A DNA stretch of 64,000 bases from Curtobacterium sp. UNCCL20 (GCF_900101675.1 NZ_FNKG01000002.1:391005-455004), one strand, 5' to 3'; numbered from the stretch's first letter, positions 26,039 through 35,350 are shown. Notes: generated by a model from the sequence alone, not told the origin. Program-made: numbers and translations.

Positions 26039-27349
26039 GTGACTGTCGTGGCGCCGAACCAACCGCTCACCGAGTCCGAGGTCGAGGCGATCAAGCAGGA
26101 CTTCCCGATCCTCCAGCAGGAGGTGAACGGGTTCCCCCTCGCCTACCTCGACTCCGGTGCGACCGCCGAGCGACCCCGGCAGGTGCTCGACGCCGAACGA
26201 CACTTCCTCGAGCACGACAACGCCGCCGTGCACCGCGGCGCGCACACCCTCGCTGCGCTCAGCACGGACGCGTACGAGGACGCCCGGACCACCGTCGCCG
26301 GCTTCATCGGTGCGGCCGCCCCGACCGAGGTCGTCTGGACGTCGAACGCGACCGACGCGCTCAACCTCGTCGCGTACGGCATCGCGAACGCCAGCCGCGG
26401 CCGCGGGGGAGCGGACGCCGACCGCTTCCGGATCGGCCCCGGGGACGAGGTCCTCGTCACCGAGGCCGAACACCACGCCAACCTCGTCCCGTGGCAGGAA
26501 CTCGCCGCCCTCACCGGGGCGACGCTCCGCTGGGTCCCCGTCGCGGACGACGGCACCTGGACCGCCGAGGACGCGGTGGCCCTGATCGGTCCGCGCACCA
26601 GGATCGTCGCCTTCGCCCACGTGTCGAACGTCACCGGCATGGTCGCCCCCGTGTCGGCCGTCGTCGCCGCCGCGCACGCGCACGGAGCCCTGGTGGTCCT
26701 CGACGCCTGCCAGTCCGCGCCGCACCGGCCGCTCGACGTGCAGGCGCTCGGCGTCGACTTCGCCGCGTTCTCCGGGCACAAGATGCTCGGCCCGAACGGC
26801 ATCGGCGTGCTCTGGGGTCGCCGGGAACTGCTCGACGCCCTGCCGCCGTTCCGCACCGGCGGCTCGATGATCTCCACGGTGACGATGGAGCACAGCGAGT
26901 TCATGCCCGCCCCCGAGCGGTTCGAGGCCGGCACGCAGCCGGTGTCCCAGGCCGTCGCGCTCGCCGAGGCGGTCCGGTACCTGCAGGGCATCGGCATGGA
27001 GCGGGTCCGTGCGCACGAGGAGCACCTCGCGCGCCGACTCCTCGACGGTCTCGCCGCGGTCCCCGGCATCCGCGTCGTCGGCCCGCCCGCCGCGGTGCCG
27101 CGCTCCGGCCTGGTGTCGTTCGACGTCGACGGTGTGCACGCCCACGACGTCTCCCAGTACCTCGACGCGCAGGGTATCGCGGTGCGCTCCGGCCACCACT
27201 GCGCCCAGCCCCTGCACCGCCGGCTCGGCCTCGTCGCCACCAGCCGCGCGAGCACGTACGTGTACACGACGGAGCAGGACGTCGACCGCTTCCTGCGAGC
27301 CGTCGGCGAGATCCGCGGGTACTTCCGCGTCGAGGGGGCGTCCGCGTGA
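26039..27349 (+). CDS. sufS: Cysteine desulfurase, SufS type
   Basis: PLP enzyme that removes sulfur from L-cysteine for Fe-S cluster assembly. 436 residues. LAYLDSGATAERP near the start, EHHANLVPWQ, the PLP Lys in FSGHKMLGPNGIGVLWG (about 242) and the catalytic Cys in VRSGHHCAQPL (about 385) are all present. The GTG at 26039 has only a weak CACCAT hexamer upstream. Its stop overlaps the sufU start (GTGA), so sulfur is probably passed straight to SufU. Confidence 0.93.
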   Translation: MTVVAPNQPLTESEVEAIKQDFPILQQEVNGFPLAYLDSGATAERPRQVLDAERHFLEHDNAAVHRGAHTLAALSTDAYEDARTTVAGFIGAAAPTEVVWTSNATDALNLVAYGIANASRGRGGADADRFRIGPGDEVLVTEAEHHANLVPWQELAALTGATLRWVPVADDGTWTAEDAVALIGPRTRIVAFAHVSNVTGMVAPVSAVVAAAHAHGALVVLDACQSAPHRPLDVQALGVDFAAFSGHKMLGPNGIGVLWGRRELLDALPPFRTGGSMISTVTMEHSEFMPAPERFEAGTQPVSQAVALAEAVRYLQGIGMERVRAHEEHLARRLLDGLAAVPGIRVVGPPAAVPRSGLVSFDVDGVHAHDVSQYLDAQGIAVRSGHHCAQPLHRRLGLVATSRASTYVYTTEQDVDRFLRAVGEIRGYFRVEGASA

Positions 27350-27795
27350 ACGCGCTCGACTCCCTGTACCAGCAGGTCATCCTCGACCACGCCAAGTCCC
27401 GGCACGGCGACGGCCCGCTCGAGGCCGCCGACGCGTCGCACTTCGAGCGGAACCCCACGTGCGGTGACGAGATCACCGTGCGCGTCCGGCTCGAGCCCGG
27501 GACGGACCGCATCGCCGAGCTCGCCTGGCAGGGGGACGGCTGCTCGATCTCGATGGCGTCGGCCTCGGTCCTGACGGACATGGCGGTTGGCCGGACGGTC
27601 CCCGAGCTCCTGGCACTCACCGACGCGTTCCGCGCGATGATGCGGTCCCGCGGCGCGGGCGAACCCGACGAGGACGTCCTCGAGGACCTCATCGCCTTCC
27701 ACGGCGTCTCGAAGTTCGTCATGCGCGTCAAGTGCGGCATGCTCGCGTGGGTCGCGGCCGAAGCCGCCGTGCGCGAGGCGACCGCACGCCCCTGA
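27346..27795 (+). CDS. sufU: SufU Fe-S assembly sulfur-transfer protein
   Basis: A 149-residue SufU/IscU-type protein accepting sulfane sulfur from SufS. The three conserved Cys are at 39 (NPTCGDEI), 66 (GDGCSISMAS) and about 128 (RVKCGMLAW), with the SufU insert GRTVPELLALTDAFRAMMRS between. GTG start overlaps the sufS stop by 4 bp. The rest of the suf operon (sufBCD) is not in the window. Confidence 0.92.
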   Translation: MNALDSLYQQVILDHAKSRHGDGPLEAADASHFERNPTCGDEITVRVRLEPGTDRIAELAWQGDGCSISMASASVLTDMAVGRTVPELLALTDAFRAMMRSRGAGEPDEDVLEDLIAFHGVSKFVMRVKCGMLAWVAAEAAVREATARP

Positions 27796-27809
27796 CGTGA
27801 CCAGCAGAC

Positions 27810-27851
27810 GGCCTGGAGGCACGGTGCGGGCCCGCCCCGCGCCTCCAGGCC
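27810..27851. repeat. GGCCTGGAGGC-family palindrome, copy D
   Basis: A 42-bp palindrome with two mismatches (left arm GGCCTGGAGGCACGGTGCG), 14 bp after sufU and before a separate gene. Candidate terminator. Confidence 0.85.
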
Positions 27852-27891
27852 GGTACTCGACCGGACGCGCCGACAGGCGCATGATCGTCGG

Positions 27892-28461
27892 GTGCAGTAC
27901 ACGACGCGGTTGCTGACGGAGGAGACCTGGCCGGACTTCGCCGCGCTCGTCGAGCGCAGCAACGGCATCTGGGGCGGCTGCTGGTGCATCGGGTTCCACC
28001 CGGACGCAGCGGCGGTCCGAGCCGACCCGACGGTGCGCAACGAAGACGCGAAACGACGACACGTCCGCCGCGGCACGAACCACCAGGTGCTGGTCTACGC
28101 CGACGGCACCGCGGTGGGCTGGTGCCAGTTCGGCCGCCCTCCGGAGCTGCCGAACGTGCAGAACCGGGGAACGTACGAGCGTGGTGCGACGACACCGCCG
28201 GACTGGCGGATCGGCTGCGTCTTCGTGGAGTCGCGCCACCGCGGGCAGGGTGTCGCCCGCGCCGCGGTCACCACCGCGCTCGACGAGATCCGCGCGGCCG
28301 GCGGCGGAATCGTCGAGGCGTACCCGGAGCAGACCGTCGACCGGCCGCCGCAGCGCGGGGCGTACCTGCACACCGGTCCCGAGGAACTCTTCACCGCGTT
28401 CGGGTTCGTCCGTGACCGTCGCATCGCGAAGTGGCGATGGGTGATGCGGGCCACCGTCTGA
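27892..28461 (+). CDS. GNAT-family N-acetyltransferase
   Basis: A 189-residue acetyltransferase. GGCWCIGFHP (about 25-34) and the acetyl-CoA segment RIGCVFVESRHRGQGVARAAVTTA near 105-125 define it, followed by VEAYPEQ. The CWC and aromatic start are typical of a GNAT subgroup that often sits in antibiotic or toxin-resistance lists, but the substrate is unknown. GTG start with a weak CATGAT hexamer 6 bp upstream. Confidence 0.8.
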   Translation: MQYTTRLLTEETWPDFAALVERSNGIWGGCWCIGFHPDAAAVRADPTVRNEDAKRRHVRRGTNHQVLVYADGTAVGWCQFGRPPELPNVQNRGTYERGATTPPDWRIGCVFVESRHRGQGVARAAVTTALDEIRAAGGGIVEAYPEQTVDRPPQRGAYLHTGPEELFTAFGFVRDRRIAKWRWVMRATV

Positions 28462-28509
28462 CCCGCGTCACGGTTCGTCACCGTGCGTGACGGACGGCGG
28501 CCGCCGACG

Positions 28510-28515
28510 TAGCGT
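28510..28515 (+). promoter_or_regulatory. -10 element TAGCGT, leaderless start
   Basis: TAGCGT ends 7 bp before the GTG at 28523 and sets the start of the monooxygenase. Confidence 0.65.
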
Positions 28516-28522
28516 CGCGACC

Positions 28523-29923
28523 GTGACCGACCCGAAGCAGCGACAGATCCGGTTCAACGCGTTCGACATGAACTGCGTGGCGCACCAGTCCTCCGGGCTG
28601 TGGCGGCACCCGCGGGACCGCTCCCGCCACTACAACGACCTGTCCTACTGGACCGAACTGGCGAAGACGCTGGAGCGGGGTGCGTTCGACGGCATCTTCA
28701 TCGCCGACGTCCTCGGCACGTACGACGTGTACGGCGGGACCGACGAGGCGGCGCTCCGCACCGGGTCGCAGGTGCCGGTGAACGACCCGATCCTGCTCGT
28801 CTCGGCGATGGCGTCGGTGACCGAGCACCTCGGCTTCGGGATCACCGCGGGCACCGCCTACGAGCACCCGTACCCGTTCGCCCGCCGCATCTCGACGCTC
28901 GACCACCTCACCAAGGGTCGCATCGGCTGGAACGTCGTGACCGGCTACCTGCCGAGCGCCGCACGGAACATGGGACAGACCGACCAGCTCAGCCACGACG
29001 ACCGGTACGACGTCGCCGACGAGTACCTCGAGGTCCTCTACAAGCTGTGGGAGGGCTCGTGGGAGGACGACGCCGTCGTCGCGGACCGCGAGACCGGGGT
29101 GTTCACCGACCCGTCGAAGGTGCACCCGATCGAGCACCACGGGGAGCACTTCGACGTCCCCGGCATCCACCTCGCCGAGCCGTCCGTCCAGCGCTCGCCC
29201 GTGATCTACCAGGCCGGGGCGTCGCCGCGCGGAGTCCGGTTCGCCGCCGAGAACGCCGAGGCGGTGTTCGTCGGCGCACCCACGATCCCCCAGCTCGCGG
29301 CCACCGTCGGCAGGATCCGCGACGCCCTCGAGGCGGCCGGCCGTGACCGGTACGCGGCGAAGGTGTACACCCTGCTGACCGTCATCACGGACGAGACCGA
29401 CGAGCTGGCACAGGCGAAGTACCAGGACTACCTGTCGTACGCCTCGGAGCTCGGCGCCCTCGTGCTCAACTCCGGGTGGATGGGCGTCGACCTGTCGCAG
29501 TGGGACCTCGACGAGCCCCTCGGGGACGTCGAGTCGAACGCGATCCAGTCGGTCGCGGCGAACATCGCGAGCGCCACCGGCGAGGACGGGTCCGCCTGGA
29601 CGATCCGGGACCTGGCCCGGCACACGGCGATCGGCGGCCTCGGCCCGGTGGCGGTCGGCGGCGGGGCGACCATCGCGCAGCAGCTCGTCGACATCCAGGA
29701 GCAGACCGACGTCGACGGGTTCAACCTGGCGTACGCCGTCACGCCCGGCACGTGGGAGGACGTGATCGAGTTCGTGATCCCGGAGCTCCGGGCGCGAGGT
29801 GTCTACCCCGATGGCTACGAGGCGGGTTCGCTCCGCCACAAGCTGCACGGCCGGGGCGACCGGCTGCCCGCGGAACACCGTGGCGCCTCCTTCCGGATCG
29901 TCAGCGAGGCGGTCGTAGGCTGA
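28523..29923 (+). CDS. LLM-class flavin monooxygenase, NtaA/SnaA/DszA type
   Basis: A 466-residue FMNH2-dependent monooxygenase of the luciferase superfamily. FDMNCVAHQSSGLWRHPRD, FIADVLGTYDVYGG and the family core GRIGWNVVTGYLPSAARNMG are those of nitrilotriacetate monooxygenase A and dibenzothiophene-sulfone monooxygenase DszA. No flavin reductase is beside it, so FMNH2 must come from elsewhere. Likely roles are oxidising a sulfonated or amino-polycarboxylate compound; the substrate cannot be read from sequence. Confidence 0.85.
   Translation: MTDPKQRQIRFNAFDMNCVAHQSSGLWRHPRDRSRHYNDLSYWTELAKTLERGAFDGIFIADVLGTYDVYGGTDEAALRTGSQVPVNDPILLVSAMASVTEHLGFGITAGTAYEHPYPFARRISTLDHLTKGRIGWNVVTGYLPSAARNMGQTDQLSHDDRYDVADEYLEVLYKLWEGSWEDDAVVADRETGVFTDPSKVHPIEHHGEHFDVPGIHLAEPSVQRSPVIYQAGASPRGVRFAAENAEAVFVGAPTIPQLAATVGRIRDALEAAGRDRYAAKVYTLLTVITDETDELAQAKYQDYLSYASELGALVLNSGWMGVDLSQWDLDEPLGDVESNAIQSVAANIASATGEDGSAWTIRDLARHTAIGGLGPVAVGGGATIAQQLVDIQEQTDVDGFNLAYAVTPGTWEDVIEFVIPELRARGVYPDGYEAGSLRHKLHGRGDRLPAEHRGASFRIVSEAVVG
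29916..29921 (+). promoter_or_regulatory. -10 element TAGGCT inside the preceding gene end
   Basis: TAGGCT overlaps the last codons and stop of the monooxygenase and ends 6 bp before the GTG at 29928. Confidence 0.6.
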
Positions 29924-29927
29924 CCGG

Positions 29928-30734
29928 GTGATCGGCCCCTCCCGCGACGCGACCGTCGTCCGTCTCGCGACCCGGGGTGCGGCCGAGGCGTGCGTGGACC
30001 TCTGGGCCGCCGCCGTCGCCGCGCGGGACGGTGCGGAGGAGTCCGAGGCCGTCCGTGCCCGTGCACGGGGGAAGTTCGCGGCCGAGCGGGTGGCGCTCGT
30101 CGTCGCGGAGGACCGTGCCGGTGATGTCGGTAGCGACGGTGCTGGCGTCGGTGCTGGCAGCGCTGCTGGCGTCGGTGCTGGCGTCGGTGCGCGCGGCGGC
30201 GCGGGCGGCGTCGGCGTGCTCGTGGGGTTCGCGCTTGTGACCTCTCCGGGGACCGGTTCGCCCGGAGACCCCGTGGACGCCGCGTACCTCTCCCTGCTGG
30301 CGGTCGCCCCCGGCGCACAGGGACGCGGGCTCGGCCGGTCCCTGCTGCAGGCCGCCGTCGCCGAGGCCGCGCGGGCCGGCCACGACCGCTGCCTGCTGCA
30401 CGCGCTCGACGACAACGAGCCGGCGCTCCGCCTCTACCGGAGCGCGGGCTTCCAACCTGTCGGTCCGGCGTTCCCGCACGCGCTGAACGGTCGCGCCACG
30501 CGGGCGTGGGTCGCCCGTGCCCGGAGGCTGGACGACGGCACGACGCCCGCGCGCGTCACCGGCGAAGGGCGTCCACCGGCACCGGGTCCGGCACCGATGC
30601 CGGAACAGGCGCCGGCGCCCGGGTCGGCTGAGTGGCCCGCGACGGCCGCTTCGCCCACGGGAACCACGACCGCCGCGGCGCCCACTTCGCCCGCGGCGCC
30701 TGCAGCAGGTACGGCTGGGGCGTCGGGTAGCTGA
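29928..30734 (+). CDS. GNAT acetyltransferase with low-complexity insert and Pro/Ala tail
   Basis: A 268-residue protein. The GNAT core is split: N-terminal strands to about residue 63, a Gly/Ala/Val repeat insert at about 66-100 (GAGVGAGSAAGVGAG), then LSLLAVAPGAQGRGLGRSLLQAAVAEA with the acetyl-CoA loop and LRLYRSAGFQPVG. After about residue 200 there is only a Pro/Ala/Thr tail. That tail overlaps the convergent gene at 30556-31188 by 179 bp, so part of it may be a by-product of the opposite gene's base composition. Substrate unknown. Confidence 0.75.
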   Translation: MIGPSRDATVVRLATRGAAEACVDLWAAAVAARDGAEESEAVRARARGKFAAERVALVVAEDRAGDVGSDGAGVGAGSAAGVGAGVGARGGAGGVGVLVGFALVTSPGTGSPGDPVDAAYLSLLAVAPGAQGRGLGRSLLQAAVAEAARAGHDRCLLHALDDNEPALRLYRSAGFQPVGPAFPHALNGRATRAWVARARRLDDGTTPARVTGEGRPPAPGPAPMPEQAPAPGSAEWPATAASPTGTTTAAAPTSPAAPAAGTAGASGS

Positions 30735-31188
30735 CGAGCTCGAGCGTCGACCCCCACGGCGTCAGCGTGTAGACGAACCGGTTCCCCGCGCCCGCCTCGA
30801 GCCCACGGAGGTCCCGCGGCTCCGAGTTGCGCCGACCACCCGCCGCCTCGATCCGCCCGAGGCTCTCGTCGAGGTCGTCGGCGTACACGGCAAGGTGCTG
30901 CCACCCGAGGTCGGACGGCAGCGCCGCGCCGCGCTGGTCCGGCCCGTGGTACTCGAACAGCTCGAGTCCGGGCCCGTCCGGCAGCGCGAGCATCCGCATC
31001 GCCCCCTGGGCCATGGACCCAGGGATCCCGAGGTAGCGGTGCGCTTCGGGCGTGCCGTTGGGTGCGTCGCTCCGGCGTCGCATGTCGTACAGCACGACGG
31101 CGTCGAACGCCGCCTCGAAGAACGCCGTGGCCGCGTCGATGTCCGGCACCGTGACGCCCACGTGGTCGATCCTGATCCCCTTGGTCAT
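30556..31188 (-). CDS. Glyoxalase/VOC-fold protein
   Basis: A 210-residue vicinal-oxygen-chelate protein. RIDHVGVTVPDIDAATAFFE at residues 5-24 has the metal His, LELFEYHGPDQ the central Glu, and WQHLAVYADDLDESL the second His; STLELVSYP carries the final Glu. The last 40 residues (from about 170) are Pro/Ala-rich and overlap the GNAT gene. A weak TACCAA hexamer (31195-31200) is 6 bp before the ATG. Function could be lyase, isomerase or dioxygenase; not decidable. Confidence 0.78.
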   Translation of the reverse strand: MTKGIRIDHVGVTVPDIDAATAFFEAAFDAVVLYDMRRRSDAPNGTPEAHRYLGIPGSMAQGAMRMLALPDGPGLELFEYHGPDQRGAALPSDLGWQHLAVYADDLDESLGRIEAAGGRRNSEPRDLRGLEAGAGNRFVYTLTPWGSTLELVSYPTPQPYLLQAPRAKWAPRRSWFPWAKRPSRATQPTRAPAPVPASVPDPVPVDALRR

Positions 31189-31288
31189 GGCTGATTGGTA
31201 GCACCGCGGGCGTCCCCGCTCGCGGCCGTCGGACGCCCGTTGCGAGTTCCGTGCGGCATCCCGCAGGGCAGGGGACCGGGAACGGTTC

Positions 31289-31302
31289 GGAACGTCCGTT
31301 CC
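31289..31302. promoter_or_regulatory. Candidate operator GGAACGNNCGTTCC upstream of allantoin permease
   Basis: GGAACGTCCGTTCC is a perfect dyad 120 bp before the NCS1 permease start. A near-identical site precedes the aminotransferase gene at 35347-35360. The shared sequence within one gene cluster suggests binding by the cluster's RpiR regulator. Confidence 0.55.
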
Positions 31303-31421
31303 AGGACGGGTGGCCCGACACACGACCGTTACACGGGGGAAACGGGCGCATCGAACAGCCTCCGTAGCTTGCTGCTCAGAGGCGGGCACCGCTCGCCCTT
31401 CCCACTCCTCCGGAGGACGCC

Positions 31422-32981
31422 ATGGCCACTGAGCTCCACGCCCCGATCGCCGCGCCCCACGCCCCCCTCACGACGACCGCACCCGCCGGTGCCGGTCTCG
31501 TCAAGCCCGGGTACGACCCGGCGCTCACCAACGAAGACCTCGCCCCGCTCCGCAAGCAGACGTGGACGAGCTACAACATCTTCGCCTTCTGGATGTCCGA
31601 CGTGCACTCGGTGGGCGGCTACGTCACCGCCGGGTCGCTCTTCGCGCTCGGCATCGCCAGCTGGCAGGTGCTCATCGCCCTGGTGGTCGGCATCCTCATC
31701 GTCCAGGTCTTCGCGAACCTCGTCGCGAAGCCGTCCCAGCGCACCGGCGTGCCGTACCCGGTGATCAACCGCGCGGTGTTCGGCGTCCTCGGGGCGAACG
31801 TCCCCGCGATCATCCGCGGGCTGATCGCGATGGCCTGGTACGGCGTGCAGACCTTCCTCGCCGCGCAGTCGCTCAACATCATCTTCCTCAAGTTCGTCCC
31901 GGCGTCGGCGGGGCTCCTCGAGCACTCGTTCCTCGGGCTCCCCGCGCTCGGCTGGATCTCCTACGCGATCCTCTGGGTCGCACAGGGCGCCCTGTTCTGG
32001 ATGGGCATGGACGCCATCAAGAAGTTCATCGACTGGGCCGGCCCAGCGGTGTACGTCGTGATGATCGCGCTGGCGGTCTACCTCGTCAGCACCGCCGGCA
32101 TCGGCAACATCTCGTTCACCCTGTCCGCCGGGGAGCCGCTCTCCTTCGGCGCGAGCATCCCGGTGATGTTGTCGGCGATCGCCCTCGTGGTGAGCTACTT
32201 CTCCGGCCCGATGCTGAACTTCGGTGACTTCTCCCGCTACGCGAAGTCGTTCGGCGCGGTGAAGCGCGGCAACCTCTGGGGTCTGCCGATCAACTTCCTG
32301 TTCTTCTCGATCCTGACGGTCCTCTGCGCGAGCGCCACGGTGCCGGTCTTCGGCAAGCTCATCACCGACCCGATCGAGACCGTGCAGGCGATCGGTGCGC
32401 CGTTCGCGATCCTGCTCGGCGGCCTGACGTTCGTCACCGCCACGGTCGGCATCAACATCGTCGCGAACTTCATCAGCCCCGCGTTCGACTTCTCGAACGT
32501 CGCGCCGCGGAAGATCAGCTGGCGCGCCGGCGGCATGATCGCGGCGGTCGGCTCCGTGCTCCTCACGCCGTGGAACTGGTACGGCAACGACCAGGCGATC
32601 CTGTACACGCTCGGTGTGCTCGGCGCCCTGATCGGCCCGCTGTTCGGCATCCTCATCGCCGGGTACTACATCGTCGCGAAGCAGCGCGTCGCAGTCGACG
32701 ACATGTACACGAAGGACACGACCGCCCGGTACTGGTACTCGAAGGGCTGCAACCCGAACGCCATCTGGACGCTCGTCATCACGGGTGTCGTCTCGGTCAC
32801 GAGCGCGGTCCTGCCCCCGGCCACCGGTGTGCTCCCGTGGCTGTCGAACTACAGCTGGTTCATCGGCTGCGGCCTCGGCCTCGTGGTCTTCTGGGCCCTG
32901 GAGCGAGTCCGGCCGACCATGCCGGTGCTCGAGGCCGACGACCCCACGGTCGACGACGGCGCCGCCCGCAGCCGCGCCTGA
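31422..32981 (+). CDS. NCS1-family allantoin/nucleobase permease
   Basis: A 519-residue membrane symporter with 12 helices. NEDLAPLRKQTWTSYNIFAFWMSDVHSVGGY and QRTGVPYPVINR (N-terminal half) are typical of NCS1 carriers such as PucI and allantoin permease; NFGDFSRYAK lies in helix 6-7. The ATG at 31422 has CGGAGG at 31411-31416. It is the first gene of the allantoin cluster, so allantoin import is the likely job, though hydantoins are possible. Confidence 0.85.
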   Translation: MATELHAPIAAPHAPLTTTAPAGAGLVKPGYDPALTNEDLAPLRKQTWTSYNIFAFWMSDVHSVGGYVTAGSLFALGIASWQVLIALVVGILIVQVFANLVAKPSQRTGVPYPVINRAVFGVLGANVPAIIRGLIAMAWYGVQTFLAAQSLNIIFLKFVPASAGLLEHSFLGLPALGWISYAILWVAQGALFWMGMDAIKKFIDWAGPAVYVVMIALAVYLVSTAGIGNISFTLSAGEPLSFGASIPVMLSAIALVVSYFSGPMLNFGDFSRYAKSFGAVKRGNLWGLPINFLFFSILTVLCASATVPVFGKLITDPIETVQAIGAPFAILLGGLTFVTATVGINIVANFISPAFDFSNVAPRKISWRAGGMIAAVGSVLLTPWNWYGNDQAILYTLGVLGALIGPLFGILIAGYYIVAKQRVAVDDMYTKDTTARYWYSKGCNPNAIWTLVITGVVSVTSAVLPPATGVLPWLSNYSWFIGCGLGLVVFWALERVRPTMPVLEADDPTVDDGAARSRA

Positions 32982-33049
32982 CCACGTCGCCGCGGCCCGT
33001 CCTCCACAGGCGGGTCGCGGCGCTCGGTCGTCCACAGAACACGGCCACG

Positions 33050-33073
33050 GCCTGGAGACGCGGGTCGTCTCCG
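33050..33073. repeat. GGCCTGGAGGC-family variant hairpin
   Basis: GGCCTGGAGACGCGGGT followed by CGTCTCC: a half site that has acquired its own short stem (GGAGACG at 33055-33061 with CGTCTCC at 33067-33073). It lies between permease and racemase and may weaken readthrough. Confidence 0.5.
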
Positions 33074-33128
33074 CCACGATGATCACCACCCAGCACCACT
33101 GCTCCGCTGCTCCACCGGAAGGACCCCG

Positions 33129-33962
33129 ATGCGCATCCGTGTCGTCAACCCCAACACCACCGCGTCGATGACACGGTCCATCGGTGCCGCCGCCGCGGCC
33201 GTCGCCGGTCCCGGCACACTGATCGAGGCGGTGAACCCGTCGATGGGGCCGGCGTCCATCGAGAGCCACTACGAGGAAGCCCTGGCGGTGCCCGGGCTGC
33301 TCGAACAGATCGCCGTCGGCGAGCACGACGGGGTGGACGCGTACGTGGTCGCCTGCTTCGGCGACCCCGGGCTCGACGCCGCGCGCGAGCTCGCCAGCAG
33401 GCCGGTCATCGGGATCGCCGAGGCCGGGTTCCACGCCGCGGCGTTGCTCGGCCGGAGGTTCGGGGTGGTCACGACACTCGCCCGCACGACGGGCCGGGCG
33501 CACGAGCTGGCCGATCGCTACGGCTTCGCGTCGCTCGTCACCGAGATCCGCGCGTGCGAGGTCCCGGTTCTCCGGCTCGAGGACCCGACCTCGGGTGCGC
33601 GCGAACTCGTCATCGAGGAGTGCCGTGCCGTCATCGCCGGGGGAGCGGACGCGGTGGTCCTCGGGTGCGCCGGGATGGCCGACTTCTGCGCGGACGTCTC
33701 ACGGGCGATCGGTGCGCCGGTCGTCGACGGGGTCGCCGCGGCCACGGTGCTCGCCGAGTCGCTCGTGCGCCTCGGCCTGACGACGGGCAAGCACGGCGAG
33801 TACGCCCCGCCACCGGTGAAGGAGTTCTCCGGGCTCCTGGCCGGGTTCGGTTCCCGCGATGGTGGATCCGGACCAGAGCACCCGCGTCCTGCCGCCCGGA
33901 TCGGCCACGGCGCAACCGGAACCGGCCACCGCGACGACGCGGCGGTCGGAGCGGGCGCATGA
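33129..33962 (+). CDS. Allantoin/hydantoin racemase, Asp/Glu racemase superfamily
   Basis: A 277-residue cofactor-independent racemase that equilibrates R- and S-allantoin. VVNPNTTASMT at 5-15 binds the substrate; the two catalytic Cys are at 76 (VVACFGDPG) and near 178 (VVLGCAGMADF). The ATG follows GGAAGGACC. The last 40 residues are extra and low in complexity. It overlaps the allantoinase start (ATGA), coupling the two steps. HyuE (hydantoin) is the alternative, but the neighbours favour allantoin. Confidence 0.85.
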   Translation: MRIRVVNPNTTASMTRSIGAAAAAVAGPGTLIEAVNPSMGPASIESHYEEALAVPGLLEQIAVGEHDGVDAYVVACFGDPGLDAARELASRPVIGIAEAGFHAAALLGRRFGVVTTLARTTGRAHELADRYGFASLVTEIRACEVPVLRLEDPTSGARELVIEECRAVIAGGADAVVLGCAGMADFCADVSRAIGAPVVDGVAAATVLAESLVRLGLTTGKHGEYAPPPVKEFSGLLAGFGSRDGGSGPEHPRPAARIGHGATGTGHRDDAAVGAGA

Positions 33963-35350
33963 CGGGCCTCCAGGCGGACCTCGTGCTGCGCGCACGGCGC
34001 GCATGGATCGACGGTGCGTTCCGTCCCGCCGCGGTCGTCGTCCGCGACGGCCGCATCGTCGAGGTCCTGCCGCTCGACACCGACGTCCAGGCGACCGAGG
34101 ACCACCGCGTCCCGGACGACCAGGTCCTGCTGCCCGGACTCGTCGACACCCACGTGCACGTGAACGAACCGGGCCGGACCGAGTGGGAGGGCTTCGCATC
34201 CGCCACCCGGGCCGCCGCGCTCGGCGGGGTCACCACGATCCTCGACATGCCGCTCAACTCGATCCCGGCGACCACCACGGTCGACGCACTGGCCGTGAAA
34301 CGAACCAGCGCCACCGGTCGCGTGGCGGTCGACGTCGGCTTCTGGGGCGGCGCGGTGCCGGCGAGCCTCGGCTCGCTCGACGCCCTGCACGACGCCGGGG
34401 TCTTCGGCTTCAAGTGCTTCACCGCACCCTCGGGCGTGGACGAGTTCCCGCACCTCGATCCCGAGCAGCTCCGCGCGGCGATCGAGGAGGTCGCCCGCAT
34501 CGACGCCCTGCTCATCGTGCACGCCGAGGACCCCGCGTACCTGGTGGCACACGACGCTCTGGGCAGCCACTACGAGGACTTCCTCGTCACGCGCCCCGTC
34601 GACGCCGAACGGTCCGCGATCGCCCGCGTGATCGACGGTGCGCGGGAGACCGGGGCGCGCGTGCACATCCTGCACCTGTCCGACGCCGGAGCACTGCCGA
34701 TGCTCCGCGCGGCGAAGGCCGACGGCGTGCGGATCACCGTCGAGACCTGCCCGCACTACCTGGCGTTCGAGGCCGGCACCATCCCGGACGGCGCCACCGA
34801 GTACAAGTGCTGCCCGCCGATCCGTGACGACGCCAACCGCGACGCACTGTGGGCCGGCGTGCTCGACGGGACGATCGACATGATCGTGTCCGACCACTCG
34901 CCGTCGACGGCGGACCTCAAGGTCGACGACTGGGGGCTCGCGTGGGGCGGCATCGCGGGGTTGCAGGTCGGCTTCCGTGCCGTGTGGACCGAGGGCTCGC
35001 GGCGGGGCGTCCCGCTCGAGGCGCTCCTCCCGCTCGTCACGACCGGACCGGCGGCGCTCGCCGGCTTCTCGGACCGGGGCGTCATCGCACCCGGGGCGCT
35101 GGCGCACTTCGCGGTGTTCGACCCGGACGTCACCGCCGTGATCGAGGTCGCCGGCCTCGCACACCGCAATCCCGTCTCGGCGTTCGCCGGGCACGAGGCA
35201 CGGGGCCGGGTCACCGAGACCTGGCTGCGCGGGCGGCTGATCGCCACCGCCGACGGTGGTGTGACGGCAGTCGGCGGAGAACTCGTCGCGCGGTCCGCGC
35301 CCGTCGGCGCCGTTGCCGCCGTCCTCGACGGCATCGAAACACGTTTGTAA
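33959..35350 (+). CDS. allB: Allantoinase
   Basis: Metal-dependent cyclic amidohydrolase opening allantoin to allantoate. 463 residues. DTHVHVNEPGR at 63-73 gives the first metal ligands; the carboxylated Lys is in GFKCFTAPSG (about 151), then LIVHAEDP, HILHLSDAGALPML and MIVSDHSPST with the catalytic Asp. TVETCPHYLAFEAG and YKCCPPIRDDANR are allantoinase-specific compared with dihydropyrimidinase. Start overlaps the racemase stop by 4 bp. Confidence 0.92.
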   Translation: MTGLQADLVLRARRAWIDGAFRPAAVVVRDGRIVEVLPLDTDVQATEDHRVPDDQVLLPGLVDTHVHVNEPGRTEWEGFASATRAAALGGVTTILDMPLNSIPATTTVDALAVKRTSATGRVAVDVGFWGGAVPASLGSLDALHDAGVFGFKCFTAPSGVDEFPHLDPEQLRAAIEEVARIDALLIVHAEDPAYLVAHDALGSHYEDFLVTRPVDAERSAIARVIDGARETGARVHILHLSDAGALPMLRAAKADGVRITVETCPHYLAFEAGTIPDGATEYKCCPPIRDDANRDALWAGVLDGTIDMIVSDHSPSTADLKVDDWGLAWGGIAGLQVGFRAVWTEGSRRGVPLEALLPLVTTGPAALAGFSDRGVIAPGALAHFAVFDPDVTAVIEVAGLAHRNPVSAFAGHEARGRVTETWLRGRLIATADGGVTAVGGELVARSAPVGAVAAVLDGIETRL

